From positions 2,832,892 to 2,896,891 of the forward strand of contig LR746265.1 of the NCBI GenBank assembly GCA_902729315.2: 64,000 nucleotides of DNA, given 5' to 3'. Of this stretch, positions 1 through 10,712 are shown piece by piece. The stretch comes from Spirodela intermedia. Taxonomy: Eukaryota > Streptophyta > Magnoliopsida > Alismatales > Araceae. The notes under the pieces are model-generated. The model had not been told where the DNA came from, searched no databases, and saw nothing but the letters and a program-made list of their open reading frames with translations. The translations under genes were made by a program, and so were the position numbers. Position 1 is the first letter of the stretch. Every line of letters starts with the position of its first letter.

Positions 1-1166
1 GTGGATCCAGTGGGGCTTGTGGAAAGGATGTGCCGGTGGGGCTCATTGACATGCATAGTTGCAGCCTGGATTCTAAGATCAGGATGAGCTTAGGTATGGA
101 TTTGTCGCTTATTCAATCGTTTCTTACTTGGTTGATTATCTATCTAGGTTCATAGAATTATTTCCGCTTGTTTGTTTCTTTGCTGTATGTAAAAATCTGG
201 ATCGGTAATGGCGGTTACTATGCATATCATGTGCAATCACAGAAGCTCAGGTTGTGGAAAATGTCGCGGAGGTCAAGAAGCCGCCTGAGAAGTAAGCTTT
301 ATTCGATACTGGTTTCATTCCTTCCAAGCGTGTGTTATTGTGATTTTATATTTGTGACGTTAATGTGTTTTGAGCTCAATAATTTAATGGGATATCTCAT
401 ACAAATTGTCGAATGCAGGAAGAGAGCTGCATCTGCTATTCCCAAGGACGAAGGAAAGAGAAAGAAAGAGAAGAAAGTAAAATATTCAAGCAAGCCTAAA
501 CGCCCCCCGACAGCCTTCTTTCTCTTTATGTAATGTCTGACGCCCTCATCCTGTGCGTTGCGAAATCGTCACGTCTTATTCATATCTTCTGAGCAATCCA
601 CGACTTTTGGATGCAGGGATGACTTTAGGAAGACCTTCAAATCGGCAAACCCTGATTGCAAGAGTGTTTCATTTGTATGACGTTCTAACCTACGTCTGTC
701 CCGTCTTTATCTTCACTAGATACTCTTTTGTCCACTGCTGACTTTTGATGGATTACGTAAACTAATAGGTCGCCAAGGAAGGTGGCGAAAAATGGAAGTC
801 GATGACAGATGAAGTGAGTGTTTTTATTCACAGATTACGTACGATCTCGGAATACAATCTCATTATCTCGTTGAGATGCCTAGTAATGCAATAATTTATT
901 ACTTATTTGGGGGAGCAGGAGAAGAAGCCGTATGTCGATAGAGCGGCGGAACTTAAAGTAGAATATGGGAACTCTATTGGGAAACAGAGTGCCGGTGATG
1001 AGGTCCGTTATTTGTTTAACTTCATCCGCCCCATTATCGCCATCTTAGCAACTTTCCTAACATTGTATTTACTTTTTTCTTCTTTCTCCGTGGCATCTGG
1101 TGGGCTCAGGAAGTTGCTGCTTCCGGGAAGGAAGAAGAGAAAGAAGAGGCTGCAGACGAAGAGTGA
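1..1166 (+). CDS. HMG-box protein, HMGB6/HMGB7-like (5' end outside window)
   Basis: Non-histone chromatin protein expected to bind and bend DNA in the nucleus. Exons deduced: <1-93, 243-291, 419-529, 617-674, 769-813, 919-1002 and 1110-1166 (stop TGA). All phases agree and give 164 visible residues. The first exon reads CGKDVPVGLIDMHSCSLDSK, the cysteine/histidine-bearing N-terminal module I remember from plant HMGB6-type proteins. A lysine-rich linker (KRKKEKK) follows, then the HMG box starting at KPKRPPTAFFLFMDDFRKTF and running through GGEKWKSMTDEEKKPYVDRA. The tail is acidic (KEEEKEEAADEE), as usual for HMGB proteins. The exon 4 donor at 675 was chosen over an earlier GT because it restores the normal box spacing (SVSFVAKEGG). 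The initiator codon lies upstream of the window. The gene converges on the LRR gene. Family is certain; the exact paralogue is inferred from the N-terminal module. Confidence 0.9.
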
Positions 1167-1588
1167 CCTTTCCGAGTCGGATCTATGTGAAGTTGATTCG
1201 GCAATGTGTAATCAGAGATTTCTCTAATTTTTGTTAAGCTTGGGGAAAGACTCGCCATGCTTGTAGGATTTGGAAGTCCTTGGTTATATCTACCTCATTT
1301 CTTTCGCTGTCGCTCCAGTGTCGCCGTTAGTCTTCTGCTTAAGGGAGCATTTTAGGCTTCCCTTTTTGACACGCCCAGTCTCAATGAGGAAAGTTTTCAT
1401 CTTGACACCGTCCCTGATATTAGCCATTGTTTCAGGCACCGCAGGATGCGTGTTACAGATAAACCAAATGGCAATTTGGCTTTCAACGCTGGAAATGAGA
1501 AGGAACTACTCGACCAAACCAAAGATATTCTTCATCGTGGACGATGTGAAGTCAGCACTCCGCTGGCTTATTACCTTGCTCATGCCCG
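1167..1588. other. Convergent intergenic spacer
   Basis: About 420 bases between the stop codons of the HMG-box gene and the LRR gene. It should hold both 3' UTRs. I see no further coding pattern; reading frames here lack family similarity. Confidence 0.6.
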
Positions 1589-3358
1589 TCAAGCGATGTG
1601 CTTGCACGGCGCCAGCGGCTTGCCACAGAGGCACAGATTGTGGACATATGCCGAAGCTGGGAAGATGTTAAACGGGCGACCTTGAGGTATTTGGCCGCAG
1701 AGTCTGTTTGAGCGGAAGTTGGCGTGTTGCATCCCTCTGATCCGCAGGAAGGTCTCTGGAATTCTCCCCTCGAGGCTGTTGCTCGACACGTCTAGCCATC
1801 GAAGGTTGGTCATCTCCCCCATGCTCGAAGGTATGGTTCCTTTGATCTGATTCCTCGAAAAGTCTAGCCTCTCGAGGTTCCTCAACTTCGACACAGATGT
1901 AGGGATCACGCCCGTTATGGCGTTTCTCGACAAATCAAGCCACCTCAAGCTCAGGTCTTCGCCGAACTCTGGCAGACCGCCACTGATTCTGTTATTTGCG
2001 AGGTTCAGAATCTCCATGAAGCCTCCAATTCTCGGTAGGAAGCGCAGCAGGGACCCGTAGAGCCGATTCGAGTGGAGGTCAAGAGTGGACAAGGTCTCCG
2101 GCAACGTCAGCTCTGAAACGTCCGACCTCAGCATATTGCCCGAGAGCTTCAGCTCCTGCAAGGCCGACGTGTTTTTGAGGATATGCCCGATCTCCCCCAC
2201 GAGGTAATTGTCGGAGAGGTCCAGGGAGCTCAGAGAGTCTCCGTTGTTGAAGGATGGCAGGTTCCCTCCGATGTTGCAGCCCGCAAGATGAACATCTCTG
2301 AGCGGCCTATCCCTCGCCCACGCCGGGATGCTTCCCAGATCGAGCCTGTTGTAGGACAGGTCCACGGAGAGCAGAGACGGCAGGCCCGTGGCGATGGCCC
2401 CCGGCAGGGGGCCCGTTATCCCGTTCCTGGAGACGTTCAGGTACCACAGCTTGCGCAGCCCGGCGATGGAGTCTGGGATGGGCCCAGTGAGGAGATTTCC
2501 GCTCAGGCTGAGGGTGTTGAGCGACCTGAGGCTGCCAATCTGCAGAGGGATTCTCCCCGTTAGCCGGTTGTGACTCAGGGAGACGTCCAAGGCGTTGCGC
2601 AGGCCGCAAAGCGAGGCGGGTATCTCTCCAGAGAACTGGTTGTTGGACAGGTCGAGGAGCCGTATGCCCTGGAACAGCCCCAGGAACCCGGGTATGGCCC
2701 CTGAGAGGAAATTGTTGCTGATGTCCAAGTACTGCAGGTCCCGGAGGTTCCTGAAGGAGAGGGGGACGGGACCCGTCAAGAGATTGGACCCGAAGTTGAT
2801 CTGGACCAGGCTGGTGAGGGACCCCAGGCTCGGAGGGAGCCGGCCCCGCAGGCGGTTCCCGCTGAGGGAGAGCGCCTTGAGCAGGGGAAGCTCCCCGAGC
2901 CCGCTAGGGATGGCCCCTTCCAGGCTGTTCCCCTCGAGGTAGAGCTGGGTGAGGTTCCTCAGCCTCGAGAAGCCGTCGGGAATGGCGCCCCTGATCCGCT
3001 TCATTCCGCTGATCACCAGCACCTCCAGTGAATCGAGGTTGCCCAGCGATGGGGACAGGACGCCTTCCATGAACAGTCCGGCGCCGGCGGGCCCTCCCAG
3101 GGGCCTCTGCAGCTCCAGTCGGGTGACCCTCCCCGTCGTCGGGTGGCACCCCACGCCTGCCCAGGAGCCGCAGCAGTCGGTGGCGGTCCATGTGGAGAGG
3201 GTGCCCGTCGTGTCCTTCAAGATGCTGGCTTTGAAGCCCAGCAGCGCCGCCCGGTCAGCCGCCGAGCATGCTGGGGTGGTGCCGGCGCCGGCGGCCGGCA
3301 GGTTCGAGCCGGAGAAAACCAGAGCGAGCAGCAGGATCATCTTGGTGAGGCTGTTCAT
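1589..3358 (-). CDS. Secreted leucine-rich repeat protein, DRT100/PGIP-like, no kinase
   Basis: Intronless, GC-rich gene; 589 residues from the chosen ATG at 3358. The N-terminus (MNSLTKMILLLALVFSGSN) is a clear signal peptide. Next comes the plant LRRNT_2 cap (ACSAADRAALLGFKASI) and the cysteine pair region CCGSWAGVGC, then roughly twenty plant-type repeats of the LxxLxLSxNxLTGxIP pattern. The C-terminal cap is LCLCGKPLAPC, and the protein stops just after it. There is no transmembrane segment or kinase, so it should be an apoplastic or cell-wall LRR protein of the DRT100/polygalacturonase-inhibitor style rather than a receptor kinase. The frame stays open to an ATG at 3499, adding 47 residues ahead of the signal peptide. 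The TATA box at 3539-3546 would put that ATG only about 15 bases from the cap site, so the 3358 start is preferred but not proven. Ligand and function are unknown. Confidence 0.9.
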   Translation of the reverse strand: MNSLTKMILLLALVFSGSNLPAAGAGTTPACSAADRAALLGFKASILKDTTGTLSTWTATDCCGSWAGVGCHPTTGRVTRLELQRPLGGPAGAGLFMEGVLSPSLGNLDSLEVLVISGMKRIRGAIPDGFSRLRNLTQLYLEGNSLEGAIPSGLGELPLLKALSLSGNRLRGRLPPSLGSLTSLVQINFGSNLLTGPVPLSFRNLRDLQYLDISNNFLSGAIPGFLGLFQGIRLLDLSNNQFSGEIPASLCGLRNALDVSLSHNRLTGRIPLQIGSLRSLNTLSLSGNLLTGPIPDSIAGLRKLWYLNVSRNGITGPLPGAIATGLPSLLSVDLSYNRLDLGSIPAWARDRPLRDVHLAGCNIGGNLPSFNNGDSLSSLDLSDNYLVGEIGHILKNTSALQELKLSGNMLRSDVSELTLPETLSTLDLHSNRLYGSLLRFLPRIGGFMEILNLANNRISGGLPEFGEDLSLRWLDLSRNAITGVIPTSVSKLRNLERLDFSRNQIKGTIPSSMGEMTNLRWLDVSSNSLEGRIPETFLRIRGMQHANFRSNRLCGQIPQGRPFNIFPASAYVHNLCLCGKPLAPCKHIA

Positions 3359-3538
3359 ACCTCTGAAGTGAATGCCTTGCTCGGGGAAGGGGCTAGTGCT
3401 TAGGAGAAGGTTGGTAAAGAGGCGAGTGGCTGGGCTTCTTTCTTCACGTAGGGAGGAAGGAAGGCCTGATGATGCCATGGAAAGGGGAGCTGGAATCATA
3501 AGGCCATCGACATGGTTTCCGGCCGGGGGCTGTCTCGC

Positions 3539-3546
3539 TATATATA
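3539..3546 (-). promoter_or_regulatory. TATA box of the LRR gene
   Basis: TATATATA on the minus strand, about 180 bases upstream of the preferred ATG. Transcription would be expected to start near 3510-3515. Placement fits a canonical plant core promoter. Confidence 0.6.
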
Positions 3547-4602
3547 GGGGGGTTGGTGGTGGGTGGCCTGCGAAGGGGGGGGGGGAATGTTTGAAAATTC
3601 CGCCACCTTCTCTCAGCCTCGCGCGTAGGCCTCACGGGCGTCGCGAGCTCGGTCGAACGTTGGGGGCGCAGAGGATTCAAATCTCTCGATGCGCTTCACC
3701 GTGCAAGCCCCGCGCGCCGCGATTAACGACGCCGCTCTCGGCGCGCCACTCTGCCCTATGACGACGGTCTCTTCTCTTCTCCGCACTGTAGTCAATTACG
3801 AACGACGTCGTGGCGCGGCTGCTTGGGTTTCCAGGTGCGGATATTCTTGGTCCTCGGATGGCGACGGCTCATGCCCATACTCGTCTTCTCTCCGCCATTA
3901 TAACGCCAGATGAGACACCCCCCTTCCTGGCCAAGCAGCACAATAACTCTAAGCACTATGGCGCCTCGCGGATGGCACCATTCTCTGCGGCGCGTGGTCC
4001 TGTAGTCTCTTCCGGTTGCACTTGGAAGCGTAGCCGGAGGAAGTGACTGTAGACGTTTATTTTAGGAAGACTACTCCGTCGATCATTTGGACGCTTGGAA
4101 TTGCATGCTCTCTGTCTCTCTCTCTCGGTAGTAGTGGCATTTATGATACGAGTCCGTCGAAAGAGTGTCACAGTTCGTGGAGAAGAAGAGCTCCGAGTTA
4201 GCTTGATTTCTTGAAGATTCGAGTCTAACATAGAACGAAAATCAGCCCACCTCGACTGGCTAAGGCCCATCACTAACTCTACTGTCACATGATTAGCACG
4301 CGGCAACTCCTGGTTCTCATCCACATCATTTCTTCCGGCCCACACCTCGTCCCTCGTCATTCCCACTTCTCAGTCTAAACTGTGCTTGACTTACGTAGCA
4401 GATGGATGACGTGGGATAAAACGATGGCCTTGTAAGCTGACGCACTCTCTCCTGGATGAGATCTCGACGCAAATCAGCGCCGTAGGTTATTCACTTTTCA
4501 AAGAAATGCCTTAATTTCTGTTTACCATAATCGCGGAATCGCTCATGACTATTATATCCCATTTGAAACATCGGAGATGAAATGGGGGGGGGGGAGAGGA
4601 GG

Positions 4603-4604
<2 letters not shown>

Positions 4605-4637
<33 letters not shown>
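4605..4637. repeat. (GA)n microsatellite
   Basis: About 33 bases of uninterrupted GA repeat, directly preceded by a G-run and GGA-rich sequence. Confidence 0.95.
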
Positions 4638-4639
<2 letters not shown>

Positions 4640-6529
4640 TTGTGGGGAAGCAAATGGCTTTTTAAGAAAAAAACTGCGCTGGTTGGGCTCTTAACTTACC
4701 TACCTCACATACGTTAGCTTTCTAAAAATGTAAAGAGAATTCTAGGTTGTGCTCCACGGGCTGCGATGCAAATGGGCTTGGCCCGTATTGGTCCAGTTGA
4801 GATCTTTCATTTCTTAGTCAGTTGTCAAGTAGTAGGGAGCAATGGATGGCCCCAAGGCCCAAATCTCTCCTACAGTGTTGATGCCACCGGATTGAAGGCG
4901 ATAAACTAGTCCTCCACTGATGGAGACGAGAAAAAAACGTACTAATTTTACTCGTCTATTTTATAATTAATTGGCCTTCAGTTTGTCCTCTTGATGCGAG
5001 AGTTTGATTGAAGAGTGGTTCAATACCGAATCACTAAAAATAAGCAAACTATCTATCCTTGCCATCGATCTTCAGTAACGTGTAATGCCCAGTTAACCCG
5101 GAAGAAGCAGCATGTACGAGAGCTGTTTGCACAACTAGGTCAAGTAGCTGAGACAACATTGGATTGATTGTGGTGTTTAATTTAATCTCTTGATCCAGTT
5201 AGGTTAGTGGATCCATTGGCTAGTACTCGTGGAGTCCAGTCAATGCGGGGGAATGCAGTCCTTAGTCTTGTCTCGTCATTCTTCTTCCGCATTGTTAATC
5301 GAGTCCTCTCTCTCTCTCTCCGCCCCTCCCCTCCCCCCCCTAACCGCCGCTTAGGTGCTCTCCGCTTTCCATTGTATACTTCTCCACTCATCGTTCATCA
5401 TTGCTCCTCTTCTAAGTGGTTGCTTGCGTCATCCTCTCCCTCCCTCTCTCGCTGTCCTCGGCCACGCAAGAAATTTAGTAAGTCAATGGCCATCATGGGC
5501 GGAAGCATAAACTTTCTCATAGATAGGAGCGTAGGATTCCAAAGGTCGCCGCAAAGCCCATAATGCTGCCAGGCAGGCCCGCAACCTGAGGAAATGGGGC
5601 TTCCTAGAGCAAGAGCAGCGGCAACGGCGATGCTGTTTCTGCTGCTGCCGCCGCCGCCGCCGCCGAATCGGATTTCGGCCACCATACCGTTCGTGGATAG
5701 ATTTTGGCAGTCTGAGCTAGGTTGTCTAGACCCCCGGCATCCTTCCAGGACCTCTCGTGCAAATGCGACGGACAATAGGAGAGCCGACGGTGGGTCGGCG
5801 CTGAAGGATGTCCACCGTCTTCCCGCCGCAGTTACTCAGTCACCGGCCCCGAGCGGGGGAGCCCGTAAAGAGGAACGTGAATAGTGTGGCAGGCTTGAAT
5901 CGTCGGCTGCATGATTCTAGAGCCCCTGTCATTTCTCACGCGACGGAGCTACAGTTCCAGGACCAAAATCCAATCCACTAAGCTAGTTCATTCCTAGGAG
6001 AATATGCCCGAAGATCAGTCACATCTCACTGGTGCCTCTTTCACCGTGAATATGCCCGAAGAATCACAGAAGCAGCCGACGACGAGTGATATATTTTTTT
6101 TAATTTTCCGTAAATCCCACTGGTAGAGGAATGCCCACGATTATGGGGTCATTAGTTCGAGACGCTGTTGTCGCCGCCGCTAGTAGCTCCCGTATGAATT
6201 CTCAGCCTTGTCCAATCTCCGGACATTTCTCCCGCAGCCTCACCAGTTTCGTGATTCCCCTCTTCCTCTTCGTCCCCCTTTTCACGGCCGCCATATCTTG
6301 GGATTCCTCGAGCCGCTCAGATCGGAATATTCCGACCGCCGGGGTCCGGCAAGCCCAGACGAGGCTGTGGAGTGCGAGCGTCGTTGTCGGCGTTTCCTCC
6401 GTGCAGCGCCTTAACTCCTCCACAACTCCGCCACGGCACGGCAGAGCCTACCACAAGGGCACCCTGCCATTTTCTAGGGCACAACTAAATGCCTCTGTCT
6501 TCCCGAACGGGGCCCGCTTACCAGTCAGC

Positions 6530-6684
6530 ACCAACCCTACTCCCCACAGTCCCCGCGCACGTGGCGTCTTGAGGGGATACCATTTTCTTGAGGGCAACAG
6601 ATGTGTCACCCGCTACTCGGACGAAGACCACCCACCATTCTTCACCAACCCTGTTCCCCCCAATCCCCACACACCAGGCGTCGT
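6530..6684. repeat. Diverged direct repeat, period about 114 bp
   Basis: Two similar blocks, each about 40 bases, start at 6530 and 6644. Both begin ACCAACCCT and both contain a GGCGTC further on. In the minus-strand frame they encode related peptides with the shared pattern DAxCxGxxGxRVGxxW. Confidence 0.5.
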
Positions 6685-7259
6685 TAAGGCCATCGAAAAT
6701 TTCACCGACAACGCGGAGGAGCCGCGGTCCTCGAGTACGACCTGCCCCTCGGTCGGCACGGCGATCTCTCCACCTACCCAGTTGTGGGTGCCGGTGGTAG
6801 AGACCGGCGGGCTCCGTCGCGACAGTGCCACGGAGACACATCGGTGGGGCGCAGAAGGGGAAGGTCACGTGTAGCCGTTGTGGCTGAACAAGAGTGAATT
6901 GCGGCGTCACTTGGACCTTTGCCTTCTGATCAGAGACATCCTTGGTCGACGTAAACCGTAAATCGAATTTCCAGTTTCTTATTGATGGAACTTCACCTTC
7001 CATGAATGGATAACAAGAATCCAAAAGAACACTGTAGAGCAGGCAAGAGAAGAAGGTTTTGGGATACAGGAAGAGGAGGGATTTCGAATGACTGATAAGA
7101 CGATTTCAACGTCTAACCTATTGCCCCCAGGTCTCAGAATGAGGGACTGGCGGCTGGTGTAGGCATTTCTCTGCCTAAAAAATTTATATACGTTGACGTG
7201 GCTTTTAACCGTTGACTATAAGGAGGATATGCTGAGAAAAGGAAGAAACTTGCGGTTGA

Positions 7260-10200
7260 CTATCCATTGTAGGCTCCAGCTTGGGTTCGACTGAGTTGAG
7301 TAAGCCTCGGTTGCGGAAGAAGGGGCGTTTCTTCGTCTTTACCGGAGTCGTTGCTGTTCCCTGAGTTGAGGCTGCTGCCGTTCATCCCCTCACCCGGGTA
7401 GGCATCTGTCGATTTCCTCTCCTGCTTCCAGTCCTGCGGAGTTTCAGAATCATCCCGAAAACCGAACGTCAACTCGCGTAGAGCAGACGGCACAGGGAAA
7501 ATCACCGGGATGGCTAGGGCACCTTCGGTGTTCTCTCTGGGAGGCCGTCCCCGGGGAGCTGGCTCGACAGGCGGAGGTCCCTGACCTTCAGGTAGTTGTA
7601 CACGGCGACCCCGCAGATGGCTGCACAATAACAGACTCAGTTCGTGATTCCATTAATAAGCGGCGTTGGTCAACGAAAGGTTTTCCGGATTCGTCGGTCC
7701 TACCGATGGTATATCCCGCCGCGTTTAGGCCCGTGATGACCGACTCGGGAAATATGAGCGTTGACAGCGCAATTAATATCCAGTCCTTGAGGACTCCGGC
7801 GACCCTGGTCGTCACCGCTCCCGTCCTTCCGATCACCAAGAACACGATGACATTCAAGGCCAGGGCGCACATCGCATTGGACAGGAAGATCCAGAGGTTG
7901 GACTGGATCTGGTCGACATCCAGTCCTTCCTTCTCCAAGAAGAACCACGGTATAAACAGGAAGAAGAGGCTACACCAAGCAGAAAATAACCGTCAGCACG
8001 AATGGTCCTACTGTAATCAATGGCCGCGCATGATTATTTCTCTTTAAATAGACCCTTTTGTCGGCATGCTACAGTCGGGGGCCAGCACCTACCAGTGACA
8101 GAGGGAGACAGAGTGAAAGAGAAGAGGGAGAGAAGAGAAAGAGAGAGGAGAGAGAGAGTGGCACATGGGTGGGACAGTCATGCCTCTGTGTGTGTTTGGG
8201 GGGGGGAAGGGGTAGGGGGAGAAAGTGAAGTACCTGCAAGGAGCGATGTAATATAAGGTGGTGATGGGATTCAGGGATAATCCCCTCTTTTGAAGCAAGA
8301 TCTGCGTCAAAACCAGCTTAAGAGCCTCAGCGAGGATGCCCGTGATCTGATAAACTGTGCCAATGACGTTAAAATTGATCTCCCCATATGAAGCTATGAC
8401 GACCCCGGCGCTGATCAGCAACATGTTCAAGAACATGTCGCACCTCAGCTTATCGGTTCCACAAATGACTGCCACGAGGAAAGTCGCCACCGGCACTGCA
8501 GCAGAAGATAGTCAACCGTAAGACCTTGAGGATCTTACCAAACCGAGTAAGCCTAAAAGATTATTCGGCTGTTCTTCATCTGGAAGAGGGTGGGTTTAGG
8601 TTCCGTACTCAGGGCCTTGAGCATCTGAATGAAGGCCACTGAAAGATAGAGGAAGGCAGTGTTCCCAAGCCTGCATCAGAGAAGGCATCATCGTGAGCAT
8701 AATCCCGTCGATCTGTCGCAGTTCTGGCGAAGAAAAACAGTAAATATGAGATTTGTTTGGAGAAAAAGATCTTCCAGAGGTTAAAAATAACAACTGGGCC
8801 TCCGTATTATTGAGGATCAAGGGACTTGCCACAGGCTGGCTGCGAAGAATGCGCTTATGGGGATAATGCACGTTAAGTATCTGCAAAATTATTGGAACGA
8901 GTCAGAGAGAGGAGAGCTGGCGAGTGTGCGGACATGGCGAGAGGAGTCGGCTCCTTACACCGAAACAGTCATCTTCACGGGCGGCATGACCTGTATAATA
9001 TTAGAGATACTAAATTAATAAAGGGCCGCGAATCATCGAGGAAGAGGCCAAGAAATTGCTGTCAGAAGGAATATGCACTCCTGCGGTGTTTCCAATGCAA
9101 GGTTAAACGCATGTGTTCAATCATCATGCGGGAGATTCCCAGAAGGTAGCCAGTGAAGGATTAGATCTGTGGAAGGGAGGCGTAAAATATGGGATCTGTG
9201 AACAGAGAGATTTCTGACAGGCGCTCAAGATTAATACGTCTCTACACGAGATCCTCGGCTCATTTTTTTTTTTATAATTTTCCGGATTGTCTCCATGAAA
9301 TCGATGAATTGCCGGAAAAAATGTCGGCAGGAACAGGGAAGTGAATGACCTTCAGATACAGGCCAAGAGAAAGAAACGTGCGTGAGAAGAGATTCAGATT
9401 GGCATTACGCTGAAAACCAGTTGCGACATGGAAAACATGACGGCGTGAAGGTGAGTTGAAGCATCTGGGAGCTTACCTTGAAAACACGGATGAGAAAGAA
9501 CGCGACGGCGCCAGAAAATCCCATGTGGATCATAGTCAGCGTAATGGGAAACGGAAAATTGAAATATCTTGGGGAAAGAACCCACTGCGAATGGTCAAAA
9601 ACAGAAAATATGTCAGAACCGCCCACTGCAAATAATTAATCACAACAACAACAACAACAACATCAAGTAATTTCGTGGAATTTCAAAGGAAGACAATCTC
9701 ATATAAGCCCAGAAAAGGGGGGTAAAAAAATTGCGATGTTTTGCTGCTGTATATCAATCCATCTCGCAATCAGAGCTGAGGAATTTTTGTAGATTTATTT
9801 CTGGATTCCGTAGGATCGTACAATGTATGCACAATGCTTGAACGGAGACACTTGGAAGCTTCCTGCATAATCGATCTAAGCATACGTCTTTTTAGACTTG
9901 GAAATTTCTCATTTGGAACGCCGTCGATGACAAAGAATGGAGAGGGAAAACGAAGAGCTCAGGTGGGGGAGCCATGGAATGGTGGAAACGCCGATCCGCC
10001 AACTCGACAGAGTGGAATGGATCTGAGCCGTAGTGCCCAGCAGATCTTGAACGACAACTATCTGTATACATGGACGGCCTGTGAGGCGTCAGTATTTCCG
10101 ACTCAAGTTTCCGGCTTTCCAAGTCTTGATACAACTCCGAGCTCTAATCTTTGGATTTTTTGATTTACAGAGAACTGTGAACTGAGAAATGCGAAAACTC

Positions 10201-10712
10201 AACCCATTTCCATAAAAGCTCGGCCGCTGAAGGCGATAACTAATTGAATGGAGAGAGAAACGACCGTGACTGAAATGATGTCTTTTGGTGGATGGTGAGT
10301 GTGTGGGCGAGCCGAGCCGCAGGAAAAAGGTAGGAATTCAACGTCACAGAGGCTAGAAATTACTCCTTGTGGGGGGCCAAAAAAGAAAGGTAGTGGGAGA
10401 GAATCGCGTGATCGAGGAAGCGCGACCGTGATAAAGATGAATCCCAGGCAAAAGAAAAGGGGAGGGGTCATGGGAATGCCGTCTACCAGCGAACACAGTT
10501 TTCGTGAATTCGGTATTTTCTCTTCCTAGGAATTTGGAGCAGAAACTCTGCCGTCGGATCCGCTGAAAAATGCCCAAAGCGCGGGAAGAAAAATTGAGAA
10601 GAGGGAGGCGTGATCACTGGATGAGTACCTTGTTGTACAAGATTACTCCTGAGGAGAGAAACACGTAAAGCAGCAAGTAGAGGTAGGTCAACACAATCTG
10701 CTGATTGACCAT
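7260..10712 (-). CDS. Sugar-phosphate/nucleotide-sugar translocator-like protein (KD-type, At3g17430-like)
   Basis: Membrane transporter of the plant drug/metabolite, triose-phosphate-translocator-like superfamily, probably in the Golgi or ER; substrate unknown. Nine exons in transcript order: 10629-10712, 9477-9584, 8959-8990, 8830-8880, 8609-8670, 8234-8495, 7704-7969, 7523-7620 and 7260-7433. They sum to 1137 nt, 378 residues, close to the Arabidopsis relative as I remember it. The N-terminus is MVNQQIVLTYLYLLLYVFLS, followed by YNKWVLSPRYFNFPFPITLT. Later hallmarks are INFNVIGTVYQITGILAEAL, LNPITTLYYIAPC, GRTGAVTTRVAGVLKDW and ALSTLIFPES. KD in VLKDW is the residue pair used to name this subgroup. 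The C-terminus is hydrophilic and soluble (GKDEETPLLPQPRL). There is no plastid transit peptide. The intron after 8830 begins GCAAGT, a GC-AG intron. Exon 8-9 joining uses the weaker donor AAG|GTGCCC. Confidence 0.9.

Larger units (their letters stand above)
3547..7259. other. Intergenic stretch without a recognised gene
   Basis: This 3.7-kb interval holds the LRR promoter on its left and the 3' flank of the translocator gene on its right. It contains a (GA)n tract, CT-rich runs near 5310, a CCG-rich run near 5648 and a short direct repeat (AATATGCCCGAAGA) near 6000 and 6049. Two long open frames overlap at 6131-6874 (+) and 6518-7024 (-). Neither shows a family I recognise, and GC richness alone can keep such frames open. 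I see no convincing exon set here. Confidence 0.5.

Noticed and set aside
2183-2563. Plus-strand frames inside the LRR gene
   Set aside because: Antisense shadows of the GC-rich repeat-coding strand.
3956-4366. 136-codon minus-strand frame upstream of the LRR gene
   Set aside because: No family motifs and no plausible splice partners; it lies in presumed promoter DNA.
5398-5775. 125-codon minus-strand frame with poly-glycine
   Set aside because: The glycine run comes from a CCG repeat; no recognisable domain and no supporting exons.
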